DNA of 64,000 nucleotides from Tatumella punctata (lineage in GTDB: Bacteria; Pseudomonadota; Gammaproteobacteria; Enterobacterales; Enterobacteriaceae): positions 62,001-126,000 of the forward strand of contig NZ_BAAAFW010000058.1 of assembly GCF_039523735.1 (NCBI RefSeq), in the 5' to 3' direction. The translations under genes and the position numbers were made by a program. Numbering within the stretch: the first letter of the stretch is position 1; each line of letters begins with the position of its first letter. Below the pieces are notes generated by a model. The model was not told the origin of the DNA. It did not search any database and worked only from the letters and a program-made list of their open reading frames with translations. Of this stretch, positions 18,046 to 26,616 are shown piece by piece.

Positions 18046-18366
18046 AACCGGCTCCTGTCTGAATAGATAATACGCTGTATAAGGCGACGGTTCCGATAAT
18101 GACATCAGAATCTGTCACAGGAAAGTCCGCATCCGTTATACACACGTGGCTGCTGCGTCAGGAGCATTCTGCCGCCATAACAGAATTAGATAATCCGTTG
18201 GTGTATGCGCTGTTTTTTTGTGCGACTGATCATCTTCACCGCGACTTTTTCCACAGCCAGCAGGAAAAACTGCCGGCTACACAGCCCCGCTGCCACAGGC
18301 TACTGTATTGATTCCGTAAACAGGGATTCAGTGTTCTTCGCGAAACAGCAGGCAAAAGGAGTCACT
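18046..18366. promoter_or_regulatory. Divergent intergenic region before the DgaE-type operon
   Basis: This 321-nt stretch separates pptA from the accessory operon and must carry the promoters for both. No convincing sigma-54 -24/-12 element or clear palindrome was found. Short open frames here are not preserved protein-like sequences. A ribosome site AAAAGGAG lies just before the first operon gene. Confidence 0.4.
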
Positions 18367-18696
18367 ATGGAGCAGGCAGCAGCAATGACAGATCAGCAAC
18401 TCGCCATTCAGGGACTTGCCGACCAGATAATGTCACAGATTCACTGCCTGTTTACCGCCTCAGGTATCCATCCCACCGCGGTACAGCAACAGATGTTGCA
18501 ATCACACGTTCAGGCCATGGCTCTGCGATCACGAACCGGCGAAGCCTTGCCAGTGGTCGACAGGGAGCTATTTGATGAAATCTCCCCGGCGTCAATGGCA
18601 CTGGCCACCAGCATCGTCAGCCTGTTCGGTAATCTGCCGCAGGAAGAAGCATGGCTATTATCGGTTCATTTCGAAGTGGCCAGAGAATCCCCCTGA
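18367..18696 (+). CDS. Small PRD-domain protein (EF_0829/YhfY type)
   Basis: This is a 109-residue stand-alone PTS regulation domain. It resembles the PRD proteins that open EF_0829-type clusters and E. coli YhfY. The start at 18367 follows AAAAGGAG; 54 upstream in-frame codons are not protein-like. Two likely regulatory histidines are visible, His47 in LQSHVQAMALRS and His101 in LLSVHFEVA, the sites where PRDs are normally phosphorylated by HPr or EII proteins. With no DNA-binding domain, it may sense PTS phosphorylation for the operon or act on the transporter. First gene of the unit; 73 nt before the SFCGS gene. Confidence 0.78.
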   Translation: MEQAAAMTDQQLAIQGLADQIMSQIHCLFTASGIHPTAVQQQMLQSHVQAMALRSRTGEALPVVDRELFDEISPASMALATSIVSLFGNLPQEEAWLLSVHFEVARESP

Positions 18697-18769
18697 GGTT
18701 TTGTCGCCTGCAGCCACGCCTGAAAAACAGTACAGGCGCGTTATCCCCCCCCTCAATAAGGAAGAAAAT

Positions 18770-19132
18770 ATGTCAAAGGTGATCGTAGTGATTGGAGACC
18801 GTCTGGGCAAAGGTCAGAAAGTCGCGGCCGGGGTAGAAAAAGCGGGAGGTACCGCCATCGTGATTGCCGGCGTTGCGGCAGATATGAAGCTGGGCGAAAC
18901 CATGCATGCGCAGGGTGCATCATTCGGCCTCTCCTTTTGCGGCAGCGGCGGCGCAGGAGCGATTACCGCCCGGACAACATATGGGTATCCGGCAAAGTAT
19001 GGCATGCGTTCGGTTGACGAGGGTGTCACGGCGATTAACGAGGGAAACAAAGTGCTGGGCTTCGGTTTTATGGATCAGGAAGTACTCGGAGAGCGGCTGG
19101 TGCAGGCCTGGATAAAAAAATACGGTGGATAG
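18770..19132 (+). CDS. SFCGS-family glycine-rich protein
   Basis: This is a 120-residue cytosolic protein of the SFCGS (EF_0830-like) family, function unknown. It begins MSKVIVVIGDRLGKGQKVAAG, followed by a hydrophobic strand (AIVIAGVAADM) and the name-giving GLSFCGSGGAGAITART with Cys57. The alternating strand/helix pattern and a single conserved Cys in a Gly-rich loop recall small PTS EIIB-like components, but no homology is claimed. The ribosome site AAGGA is good, and DUF4312 follows after 3 nt, so the two are probably made in equal amounts. Confidence 0.83.
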   Translation: MSKVIVVIGDRLGKGQKVAAGVEKAGGTAIVIAGVAADMKLGETMHAQGASFGLSFCGSGGAGAITARTTYGYPAKYGMRSVDEGVTAINEGNKVLGFGFMDQEVLGERLVQAWIKKYGG

Positions 19133-19135
19133 CCG

Positions 19136-19432
19136 ATGAAGGAACAATTTGTCACCACCGTCAGGGTCAGGGGAAACGGTATCAGCAAAGTCAGTGCCTT
19201 TACTGATGCCCTCGGCCAGGTACAGAGGACGGTATTGTTATCGACACGTAAAGTGTTACTGCGCATTGAACCCCGGGAAGTGAAAGTGATTCAGGCCAAT
19301 TATCAGTGTAAGCGTGAGCGATTTTTGTTCTTTTTCCTGGCGAGAAAACGTTACCGCTACAGTATTGAGCTGGAAATTACCGCCAGTGTTTCTGCCGTTG
19401 ATACGGAAAGTATCAATTTCACCCTGCAGTAG
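19136..19432 (+). CDS. DUF4312 family protein
   Basis: This is a 98-residue soluble protein of unknown function found in the same cluster in other genera. It is beta-rich and basic (RKVLLRIEPREVKVIQANYQ is cut here for length) with a KRERFLFFFLARKRYRY stretch around residues 59-75 that could contact the membrane or a membrane partner. There is no signal peptide. It lies 3 nt after the SFCGS gene and 21 nt before the membrane genes, suggesting a small accessory subunit of the DUF4311/DUF4310 complex. Confidence 0.8.
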   Translation: MKEQFVTTVRVRGNGISKVSAFTDALGQVQRTVLLSTRKVLLRIEPREVKVIQANYQCKRERFLFFFLARKRYRYSIELEITASVSAVDTESINFTLQ

Positions 19433-19453
19433 CTCTGCGACGAGGAAAGCACT

Positions 19454-20230
19454 ATGTTTTTACTCATTTTATTTAAATCACTGATTATTGGCGGTCTGGT
19501 GGGCGCGGGGGTCGGTGCCGGGGCAGCGCGTATGTTTCATGCGCCGGCGACACAAGGTATGGGAGCATTCAGAACGTTAGGTGAGCTTAATTCCTGTGCC
19601 GGTGATCCTGCTTCTCATTTCTCCTTCGGACTGGGGTTTTTCTTTAATGCCTGGGCATCCTCGGTCGCTGCGGGTGCATTCACCCAGGATGTTGACCATC
19701 GTATTATCCCCAACTGGGGAGCTGCCGTTCTGCTAATCAGCAACCGTAATGTCGCGAAAACCCTGCACGATCCGAAAAAAATGACCCTTGCCTGCACCCT
19801 GATCGGGATGCTGGTGGTGACATTTCTCAATTCGACGGCTTCGGCGGTGCCGGCGGCGCTGCAGGTTACGGCGGTGAAAGTACTGGTCCCGGCGGCCAAC
19901 CTGCTGGTTAACACGGTTATGCCGGTGATCTTCTGGCTGGCAGCGATCGATGCCGGTAAAAAGTCTGGCCTCTGGGCCACGGTTTTTGGCGGGTTATCCC
20001 AGCTGATCATGGGGAATGCTGTTCCCGGTGTCGTACTGGGGATCCTGATTGGTAAGGGTGTGGAGGAAAGTGGCTGGAACAGGATCACTAATATTATGAT
20101 GGCCGCCGTTATCGTCCTGTTTGCCATGAGCGCTTTCTTCCGCGGATTCGATATCCAGATGTTGCAATCCTTCCGGCTGGATGTTCCTGGCTGGCTGGGA
20201 GCTCTGCATAACCTGCTGAACGGTAAATAG
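19454..20230 (+). CDS. DUF4311 polytopic membrane protein, putative transporter subunit
   Basis: This is a 258-residue inner-membrane protein of unknown function. It has about six to seven hydrophobic helices: Gly/Ala-rich residues 5-27, then near 57-75, 86-97, 110-130, 145-165, 180-205 and 212-230. Conserved-looking loops include GELNSCAGDPASHFSFGLGFFFNAWASS-type sequence around 43-70 and QDVDHRIIPNW. It is paired with DUF4310 (13 nt gap). The operon has no recognisable PTS IIC/IID, MFS or ABC gene, so these two are the likely permease for the pathway substrate (inference). Confidence 0.82.
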   Translation: MFLLILFKSLIIGGLVGAGVGAGAARMFHAPATQGMGAFRTLGELNSCAGDPASHFSFGLGFFFNAWASSVAAGAFTQDVDHRIIPNWGAAVLLISNRNVAKTLHDPKKMTLACTLIGMLVVTFLNSTASAVPAALQVTAVKVLVPAANLLVNTVMPVIFWLAAIDAGKKSGLWATVFGGLSQLIMGNAVPGVVLGILIGKGVEESGWNRITNIMMAAVIVLFAMSAFFRGFDIQMLQSFRLDVPGWLGALHNLLNGK

Positions 20231-20243
20231 GAGACTTATCACC

Positions 20244-20888
20244 ATGGAATCGTCACAAGACAACTTCTGGTACGCCGACCGCGCGTTTCCTCTGTTTGTC
20301 GGCCTGCTCTCTGCCGGTGTCTTCGCCGGAACCCATATGTACTACGTCTATGGTATCGGGGCATTTAATGAGGTGGCCTTTGTTTCAATGCTGCGTTCCG
20401 GGATAGAAACCGGTGTCTATGGCGCTGTCGCCGCATTCGGTGCCAGTTTCCTGTTCGCCAGGATAATCGAAGGTTCACTGGTCGGTATCCTGGATATCGG
20501 TGGCGCAATCCAGACCGGTATCGGCCTGGGGGTACCGGCTCTGCTGCTGGCCGCAGGGATCACCTTACCGGTGACCAGCTTTCTGTTATCTCTGGTCACC
20601 GGTTTTCTGCTCGGGCTGGCGATTGGCTACATTATTATCCTGGCAAGGAAATTCACGATTAATAACAGCCATTCAACCTACGGTGCTGACGTCATGATGG
20701 GGGCCGGTAACGCATCAGGCCGTTTTCTCGGGCCACTGATTATTCTGTCAGCCATGGCAACGTCCATACCGATTGGCCTCGGGTCACTGGCCGGTGCACT
20801 GCTGTTTTATCTGTGGGATAAGCCGATTACCGGCGGTGCTATTCTCGGTGCAATGTTACTGGGTACCCTTTTCCCTGTCTCTCTGTGA
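20244..20888 (+). CDS. DUF4310 polytopic membrane protein, putative transporter subunit
   Basis: This is a 214-residue inner-membrane protein of unknown function with about six hydrophobic helices and many Gly residues (GIETGVYGAVAAFGASFLFA, GGAIQTGIGLGVPALLLAAG). The loop NNSHSTYGADVMMGAGNASG near residues 136-155 is the most polar conserved-looking segment. AGGAG precedes the ATG. It is the second half of a two-protein membrane module with DUF4311. E. coli YhfT occupies an equivalent place in the yhf operon. Confidence 0.82.
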   Translation: MESSQDNFWYADRAFPLFVGLLSAGVFAGTHMYYVYGIGAFNEVAFVSMLRSGIETGVYGAVAAFGASFLFARIIEGSLVGILDIGGAIQTGIGLGVPALLLAAGITLPVTSFLLSLVTGFLLGLAIGYIIILARKFTINNSHSTYGADVMMGAGNASGRFLGPLIILSAMATSIPIGLGSLAGALLFYLWDKPITGGAILGAMLLGTLFPVSL

Positions 20889-20961
20889 GTGCGGCGGCTC
20901 TGCTTCCCGACGGATGATCATGACGGAGGCAGAATGATTGTCTGACGGATAAGGAGTTCTG

Positions 20962-22095
20962 ATGTTTGATTTTATCATTCGCGGTGCGCGTCTCGGTGAC
21001 GGGAAACTGGCAGATATCGCGGTACAAGAGGGCAGGATTGCGGCACTCGGGCAGTTTCCCGGTAATGCTCTCAGGGAATACCCGCTGAATGGCCGTTACC
21101 TGGTCAGTGCCGGCTGGATAGATTGCCATGTGCATTGTTACCCGCCATCACCGGTTTATCATGATGAACCGGATAAGGTCGGTGTGGAACAAGGGGTAAC
21201 CACCATTATTGATGCCGGCAGTACCGGTGCCGATAACATCGGCGATTTCTATCAGTTAACCCGAACGGTCCGTACCTGTGTCTATGCCCTGCTGAATATT
21301 GCCCGCTGCGGTATTGCCCGACAGGATGAACTCTCCGCACTGTCACTGATTGATAATACTGCCGTCCGGCGGGCAATACAGGATTATCCGGCGTTTATTG
21401 TGGGCCTGAAAGCCCGGATGAGCAGCAGTGTCGTCGGAGATAATGGCATAACGCCCTTATTAATCGCCCGCCAGATGCAGCAGGAAAATCCCGGCTTGCC
21501 CCTGATGGTTCATCTGGGAAATGCGCCGCCCGGGCTTGATGAGATTACCCGGCAGTTGCGACAGGGCGATATTATTACCCATTGTTTTAACGGCAAACCC
21601 AATCAGATACTTACCCCCGACGGGGGATTGAAAACCTCTGTCAGCCATGCATTGCAGCGCGGCGTCCTGCTGGATGTCGGGCATGGCAGTGCCAGTTTCG
21701 TTTTTGAGGTGGCGCGTACAGCGATTGGCCGGGGGATTTTGCCCGATACCATCAGCTCCGATATTTACTGCCAGAACCGGCGACAGGGCCCGGTCCGGAG
21801 TCTTGCGCGGGTAATGTCCGCATTTCTTCATCTCGGGATGACCCTCTCGCAAGTCCTTGACCGTGTAACTTGCCATCCGGCCCTTGCGCTGAATTTACAG
21901 GGAAAAGGCCGCCTGGCGCCAGGCGCGGATGCTGACCTGACTATTTTTGATCTCAGCAGGGACCGGCAACAGTTTACTGATGCGGAGGGCAATATCCTGG
22001 ATGGCGAGTATCTGCTACGGCCGCTGGCAGCCATTACCGGCGGGCACTGGTGTATAACTGATGAAGGAAAAAAAAACCATGTCTTCAGTGTATGA
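20962..22095 (+). CDS. Amidohydrolase/deacetylase (EF_0837 type)
   Basis: This metal-dependent amidohydrolase of 377 residues probably removes an acyl group from the imported compound. The TIM-barrel metal site shows CHVHCY (His56, His58), a possible bridging Lys in VGLKARMSSS, His residues in MVHLGNAPP and ITHCFNGKPN, and Asp in ISSDIYCQN. The closing DLTIFDL strand is typical of dihydroorotase/deacetylase-type members. AAGGAG precedes the ATG. Its 3' end overlaps dgaE by 17 nt. The substrate is inferred from neighbours: an N-acylated amino-sugar acid or its phosphate. Confidence 0.83.
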   Translation: MFDFIIRGARLGDGKLADIAVQEGRIAALGQFPGNALREYPLNGRYLVSAGWIDCHVHCYPPSPVYHDEPDKVGVEQGVTTIIDAGSTGADNIGDFYQLTRTVRTCVYALLNIARCGIARQDELSALSLIDNTAVRRAIQDYPAFIVGLKARMSSSVVGDNGITPLLIARQMQQENPGLPLMVHLGNAPPGLDEITRQLRQGDIITHCFNGKPNQILTPDGGLKTSVSHALQRGVLLDVGHGSASFVFEVARTAIGRGILPDTISSDIYCQNRRQGPVRSLARVMSAFLHLGMTLSQVLDRVTCHPALALNLQGKGRLAPGADADLTIFDLSRDRQQFTDAEGNILDGEYLLRPLAAITGGHWCITDEGKKNHVFSV

Positions 22096-23206
22096 AAAAT
22101 ACGGACTGAAAGAGGTGATTAATGCCTCTGGCCGTATGACTATCCTCGGTGTTTCAACCCCGGATGATGATGTTATCCGGGCGGTCAGTGACGGTCTGAG
22201 CCACTATTTCGAAATGCAGGCACTGGCAGAGAATAGCGGGCGATATATTGCCGGTTTACTCGGGACCGAAGATGCCGTGGTCGTATCCTGTGCTGCGGCC
22301 GGTATCACTCAGGCCATCGCCGGAGTCATCGTCAAAGATGATCCCTGGTTACTGGAAAACCTGCACACGGCACCATTACAGGTTCCCCATGAAATAGTGA
22401 TAGCCAAAGGGCACAACGTGAATTTTGGCGCTCCCGTAGGTACCCTGGTGGCACTGGGCGGCGGACAACTCAAAGAAGCCGGTTACGCTAACCAGTGCAC
22501 GCCCGCACAGCTGGCGATGGCCATTACTCCGCGAACGGCGGCTATTTTATATATCAAATCCCACCATTGTGTGCAGAAGAGCCATCTTAGTATTGAACAG
22601 GCGGTCACAGTCGCCAGACAACACCATGTCCCGCTGATCGTCGATGCCGCCGCCGAGGAAGACCTGCAGTATTACTCTCACTGTGGTGCTGACCTGGTGA
22701 TTTACAGTGGTGCGAAAGCCATTGAAGGACCAGCCAGCGGGTTGGTGGCTGGCCGGCAGCAGCCCGTCAGATGGGTGAGGCAACAATCATCCGGCATCGG
22801 ACGTGCCATGAAGGTCGGCAAGGAAAGTATTCTTGGCCTCAGCAAGGCGATAGAGCGTTACCTGCAACGCAGCAGGCCCGCCATGGCCGATATGGAAGCA
22901 AAAATGGCGCCTTTTATCCGCCAGCTTAATACGCTTAGCGGTGTTGATGCCAGTGTGGTGTATGACACCGCAGGCCGCCAGATTGCCCGGACGCGGATTC
23001 AGTTTGATGAAACAGTGACCGGCCAGACGGCCGGACAGATCCTTCAGCAATTACAGGAAGGCGATATTGCTATCTATTGCCGCGGTTATAACGCCAGCGA
23101 AGGCAGTATAGAAGTGGATGTACGCAGTATCAGTACCACACAGCTGACTTTTATTTTCCAGCGGATTACTACCATCCTCAACGGAGAAAAAATCCTATGT
23201 CCCTGA
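22079..23206 (+). CDS. dgaE: DgaE-type PLP-dependent ammonia lyase
   Basis: DgaE of Salmonella converts D-glucosaminate-6-phosphate to 2-keto-3-deoxygluconate-6-phosphate and ammonia. From ATG 22079 the protein is 375 residues, with AAGGA 11 nt upstream; an ATG at 22061 would add six Lys-rich residues. The PLP lysine is Lys213 in YSGAKAIEGPASG, preceded by the cofactor-binding Asp of LIVDAAAEED. It belongs to the SelA-related fold. It overlaps both neighbours, indicating tight coupling. The same family serves related substrates, so the exact amino-sugar acid is not settled. Confidence 0.85.
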   Translation: MSSVYEKYGLKEVINASGRMTILGVSTPDDDVIRAVSDGLSHYFEMQALAENSGRYIAGLLGTEDAVVVSCAAAGITQAIAGVIVKDDPWLLENLHTAPLQVPHEIVIAKGHNVNFGAPVGTLVALGGGQLKEAGYANQCTPAQLAMAITPRTAAILYIKSHHCVQKSHLSIEQAVTVARQHHVPLIVDAAAEEDLQYYSHCGADLVIYSGAKAIEGPASGLVAGRQQPVRWVRQQSSGIGRAMKVGKESILGLSKAIERYLQRSRPAMADMEAKMAPFIRQLNTLSGVDASVVYDTAGRQIARTRIQFDETVTGQTAGQILQQLQEGDIAIYCRGYNASEGSIEVDVRSISTTQLTFIFQRITTILNGEKILCP

Positions 23207-23937
23207 CCACTCATTTTTATCAGAATCGGGTCTGCCTGAATGTACTGGCCGGTTCGAAAGAAAATGCCGGGCAACTCTGGCTGGCGGCAAAAGGTTATGT
23301 ACTGATTGGGGTCTTATCTAAAAAGTATACGTCGGTCGACAGTGCTGTGGCAGATATGCGCGAGTATGCAGCCGTCACCGAAAATGCCCTGTCAGTGGGT
23401 TTAGGGGGCGGAGACCCGCAACAATCAGCGATGGTCAGTGCGATTGCTGCCCGGCTTCAGCCGCAGCATGTAAATCAGGTTTTTACCGGTGTTGCGACCT
23501 GCAGGGCTTTACTGGGGCAGACTCAGACCATTGTCAATGGGCTGATCTCCCCTGCCGGTATTCCGGGCCAGGTAAAAATATCTACCGGTCCCCTGAGTTC
23601 ACGGGCGGCGGATGCAATTGTGCCCGTGGCCAGTGCCATTGCATTGCTCAGAGACATGGGGGGCAGTTCGGTAAAATATTTCCCGATGGGCGGCCTGCAG
23701 GCGATTGATGAGTACAAAGCGGTTGCCGAAGCCTGTGCTGATCAGGGGTTCTGGCTCGAACCGACAGGGGGTATCACCCTGCAAAATTATCCGGCAATCC
23801 TGAAAATAGCGCTGGATGCAGGGGTCGAAAAAATTATTCCGCATATTTACAGTTCGATTATTGATCCGCAGACAGGTAACTCGCGCCCGCAGGATGTGGG
23901 TAAGCTGCTTGAGATGACAATGCAGCAATTAGGCTGA
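23197..23937 (+). CDS. dgaF: DgaF-type KDGP aldolase
   Basis: This 246-residue protein is a KDGP aldolase family member that would split 2-keto-3-deoxygluconate-6-phosphate into pyruvate and glyceraldehyde-3-phosphate. Barrel motifs visible are SVGLGGGDPQQSAMV, TGPLSSRAADAIV and the substrate-phosphate region YFPMGG with a following Lys in IDEYKAVAE, then LEPTGGITLQNY. It overlaps dgaE by 10 nt. It is unrelated in length to the classical Eda aldolase (about 213 residues). Confidence 0.85.
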   Translation: MSLTTHFYQNRVCLNVLAGSKENAGQLWLAAKGYVLIGVLSKKYTSVDSAVADMREYAAVTENALSVGLGGGDPQQSAMVSAIAARLQPQHVNQVFTGVATCRALLGQTQTIVNGLISPAGIPGQVKISTGPLSSRAADAIVPVASAIALLRDMGGSSVKYFPMGGLQAIDEYKAVAEACADQGFWLEPTGGITLQNYPAILKIALDAGVEKIIPHIYSSIIDPQTGNSRPQDVGKLLEMTMQQLG

Positions 23938-23959
23938 TAACCTCCGGAGAAAGGAAACC

Positions 23960-25861
23960 GTGAAATTCCCTAGTCAGCGCATTGCGCTGCTCTTTGAACA
24001 GTTGCAAAACGAAGTACTGCCGCCGGATGAACTGGCGAGGCGGCTCACGGTTTCCACACGCACACTGCGTACGGACATCACCTGTCTGAACCAGTTACTG
24101 GCTGACTACGGTGCCCGCTGCCGTCTTATCCGCGGAGCGGGCTACCAGTTGCAGATTACGGATAAAACCCGCTTCAGTCAGTTGCCGCAGAGCACCCGGC
24201 CGGATAATGTCCCGCGTTCTCCTGCTGCCCGGGTACATTATTTACTGCACCGCTTTCTCACGGCCAGCGGGGCGGTAAAGCTGGAAGAGCTGGCCGATGA
24301 ATGTTTTATCAGCCGCGCGACCCTGCAAAGTGAAATGGCAGAAGTACGCCAGACATTCCACCGTTACCGGCTGACCATAGAAAACAGGCCAAGGTATGGC
24401 ATGAAATTGTTCGGCAGTGAACGGGCGCTCCGTCATTGTCTGACTGACTTTTACTGTCAGCAGATCCAGCCTGATAATGCCATCACCCTGTTCAGCCCGG
24501 AGATAAACCCGGCACTACCCGATATTCTCCACCAGAGTTTCAGCCGCTATAACATCCGTATGAGCGATAATAATGTCCTTTATCTGCAGTTATATTGCAG
24601 TATTTCGCTGCAACGCCTGAAAGCGGGATATCGGCTTGATGATTTTACCGCCGATGATATGGCCCCCGAGGTACGCCATGCCGCACGGCAGATTATACGC
24701 CAGCTACTGCCCGGCGGGTCAGAGGTCCCGGAAGCCGAGGAGACCTGTCTCGGTATCAACATTGCCGCCCGTCGTCACGGAGAAGACACAGTCAGCCTCT
24801 GGTTTCCTGATGAAAGCCTCCGGCTGATGAATGCTATTCTGAGTTATATCGGCCGGCATTATAATTTTGACCTGTGTCACGATACACAGTTATGCAGTGA
24901 TCTTCTCGCCCATATCCGCACTATGCTGACCCGCGTACGTTACCAAATTACCATCCCGAATCCCTTACTCAGCAATATCAAACAGTATTACCCGATGGCC
25001 TATGATATGACCCTGGCTGCGGTCTCTGAATGTGCCGGGAAAATGCATTACCCGATCAGTGAAAATGAAATCGGATTTCTGGTTCTGCATATCGGGGTCG
25101 GTCTGGAAAGACTGTCTCCGTCGGGTAAACAATATCAGCCGCAAGTCCTGGTGGTCTGTAATACCGGTCAATCAACTATCAGGGTCATCGAAGCTCTGCT
25201 GCTGCGTCGCTACCCGCAGATTATGATCAAAAAGACGGTTACCCTGCGAGAGTATCAACAGCAGTCTGTCATTGAAGAAGACTTTGTTATCTCCACCGTA
25301 CGTCTCAGTACCAAAAATAAACCGGTCGTCGTAATGTCACCCTTCCCGAGTGAATATCAGTGGGAGATGATTGGTCGTCAGGTATTTACAGATCGTACCT
25401 GGCCACGGATGCTGGAACGTTTTTTTGATGCCCGTCATTTTATGATCCTCAGCCAGCCGCTGACCCGTGCAGAACTGTTCCGCAGAGTATGTGATCAGTT
25501 ACAGCAGGAAGATATTGTTGATGAACACTTTTATGCTTCGGTGAGCGAACGTGAGCAAATTGTCAGTACGCTGCTGGGTGAAGGTATTGCCCTGCCTCAC
25601 GCCATCGGGCTGCAAGCCAAAAAAACCGTGGTTTATACTTTGCTGGCACCAGACGGTGTGCCCTGGGGAGAAGAACGGGCCTATGTCATTTTTTTGCTGG
25701 CGATCAGTAAAACCGAATATGCAGAAATCATGGCGCTCTATGAACTGTTTGTCGCTCTGATGTGCCGGAAATCTGCATTATTACTGCGACACTGCAAAAA
25801 TTTCTCCGATTTTACCCTGACAACCCTGCAATGTTTACATCAGTCGGTGACGGAGCACTGA
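23960..25861 (+). CDS. PRD-containing PTS-sensing transcription regulator (MtlR/LicR type)
   Basis: This 633-residue activator probably controls the operon. It starts at a GTG with AAGGAAA before it. Domains in order: HTH_11 (5-60), a second Mga-like HTH (90-150), PRD1 (about 175-275), PRD2 (about 285-390), an EIIB-like domain with Cys400 in VVCNTGQST, and an EIIA domain with His547 in IALPHA. PRD2 keeps His318 (LLAHIRTMLTR) and His377 (VLHIGVG). In PRD1 the usual first His appears as Tyr212 (QLYCSISLQRL). Although often called antiterminator, the HTH domains imply DNA binding. Its PTS domains fit control by a PTS although no PTS permease lies nearby. Confidence 0.87.
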   Translation: MKFPSQRIALLFEQLQNEVLPPDELARRLTVSTRTLRTDITCLNQLLADYGARCRLIRGAGYQLQITDKTRFSQLPQSTRPDNVPRSPAARVHYLLHRFLTASGAVKLEELADECFISRATLQSEMAEVRQTFHRYRLTIENRPRYGMKLFGSERALRHCLTDFYCQQIQPDNAITLFSPEINPALPDILHQSFSRYNIRMSDNNVLYLQLYCSISLQRLKAGYRLDDFTADDMAPEVRHAARQIIRQLLPGGSEVPEAEETCLGINIAARRHGEDTVSLWFPDESLRLMNAILSYIGRHYNFDLCHDTQLCSDLLAHIRTMLTRVRYQITIPNPLLSNIKQYYPMAYDMTLAAVSECAGKMHYPISENEIGFLVLHIGVGLERLSPSGKQYQPQVLVVCNTGQSTIRVIEALLLRRYPQIMIKKTVTLREYQQQSVIEEDFVISTVRLSTKNKPVVVMSPFPSEYQWEMIGRQVFTDRTWPRMLERFFDARHFMILSQPLTRAELFRRVCDQLQQEDIVDEHFYASVSEREQIVSTLLGEGIALPHAIGLQAKKTVVYTLLAPDGVPWGEERAYVIFLLAISKTEYAEIMALYELFVALMCRKSALLLRHCKNFSDFTLTTLQCLHQSVTEH

Positions 25862-25875
25862 CTCCCGGCCACGGC

Positions 25876-26616
25876 TTAGTACTCATCACCCCGCACCCGA
25901 TCACGGTAGCTATCCCAGTCAAAACGCACCCACATACTGTTCCCCAGCCGCATACGATCCATCACACGTTCACCCAGTAATGCGTTCATCCCATCGTGAT
26001 TGAGGTTAGAAAGCATACCGGTCGGCCGTTTAGAAGAAGAACGACGATCAACTATCTGGTTAATAATAACCTTTTCATAGCGCGATTCTGTCTGCATACC
26101 GATTTCATCAATCACCAGCAAATCCACACTACTCAGATCATGGATCAGCCCTTCTTCGGTCAGGTCGCTGTCGCCGCTAAAGGTGCCTTTCATATTGGAC
26201 ATAAGATCAGCGACTGTCACAATCAGTACACTCTTACCCCGTAAAATAAGATCGTTACCTATTGCCGCTGCCAGGTGATTTTTGCCGGTACCGGGACGAC
26301 CGGAAAACACAAAACTGGCAATACTGTGTTCAAATTCAGCGGCGTACTGTCTCGCCATGGCCAGGGCCTTACCCTGTGCTTCACATTCCACACGATAATT
26401 ATCAAATGAGCAGTTAATATGCAGCTCTCTGATCCCGGAACGCCCCATAATACGCTGCATTTTCATCGCACGATTTTCACGCACAATTGCCTGCGAGCGC
26501 AGCAAGCCTTGCTGCTTATTCCACGCCAGTAACTCCTCGCCACTGGTAAATTTAGGCTGGATCCCAGCAGGCATTAATCTTTGTAAACGACTGAAAAGAT
26601 TTTCCGGTGTTTTCAT
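25876..26616 (-). CDS. dnaC: DnaC, replicative helicase loader
   Basis: DnaC loads the DnaB helicase onto single-stranded DNA at origins and restart sites. The 246-residue AAA+ protein (245 in E. coli) carries Walker A GRPGTGKNHLAAAIG around residues 104-118, Walker B LLVIDEIGMQ near 168, and the arginine-finger region GERVMDRMRLG near the end. It overlaps dnaT by one nucleotide and is convergent with the accessory operon (14-nt gap). Confidence 0.96.
   Translation of the reverse strand: MKTPENLFSRLQRLMPAGIQPKFTSGEELLAWNKQQGLLRSQAIVRENRAMKMQRIMGRSGIRELHINCSFDNYRVECEAQGKALAMARQYAAEFEHSIASFVFSGRPGTGKNHLAAAIGNDLILRGKSVLIVTVADLMSNMKGTFSGDSDLTEEGLIHDLSSVDLLVIDEIGMQTESRYEKVIINQIVDRRSSSKRPTGMLSNLNHDGMNALLGERVMDRMRLGNSMWVRFDWDSYRDRVRGDEY

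Noticed and set aside
18099..18311. 70-codon frame before the PRD gene
   Set aside because: Overlaps the divergent promoter region, lacks a ribosome site and shows no protein-like features.
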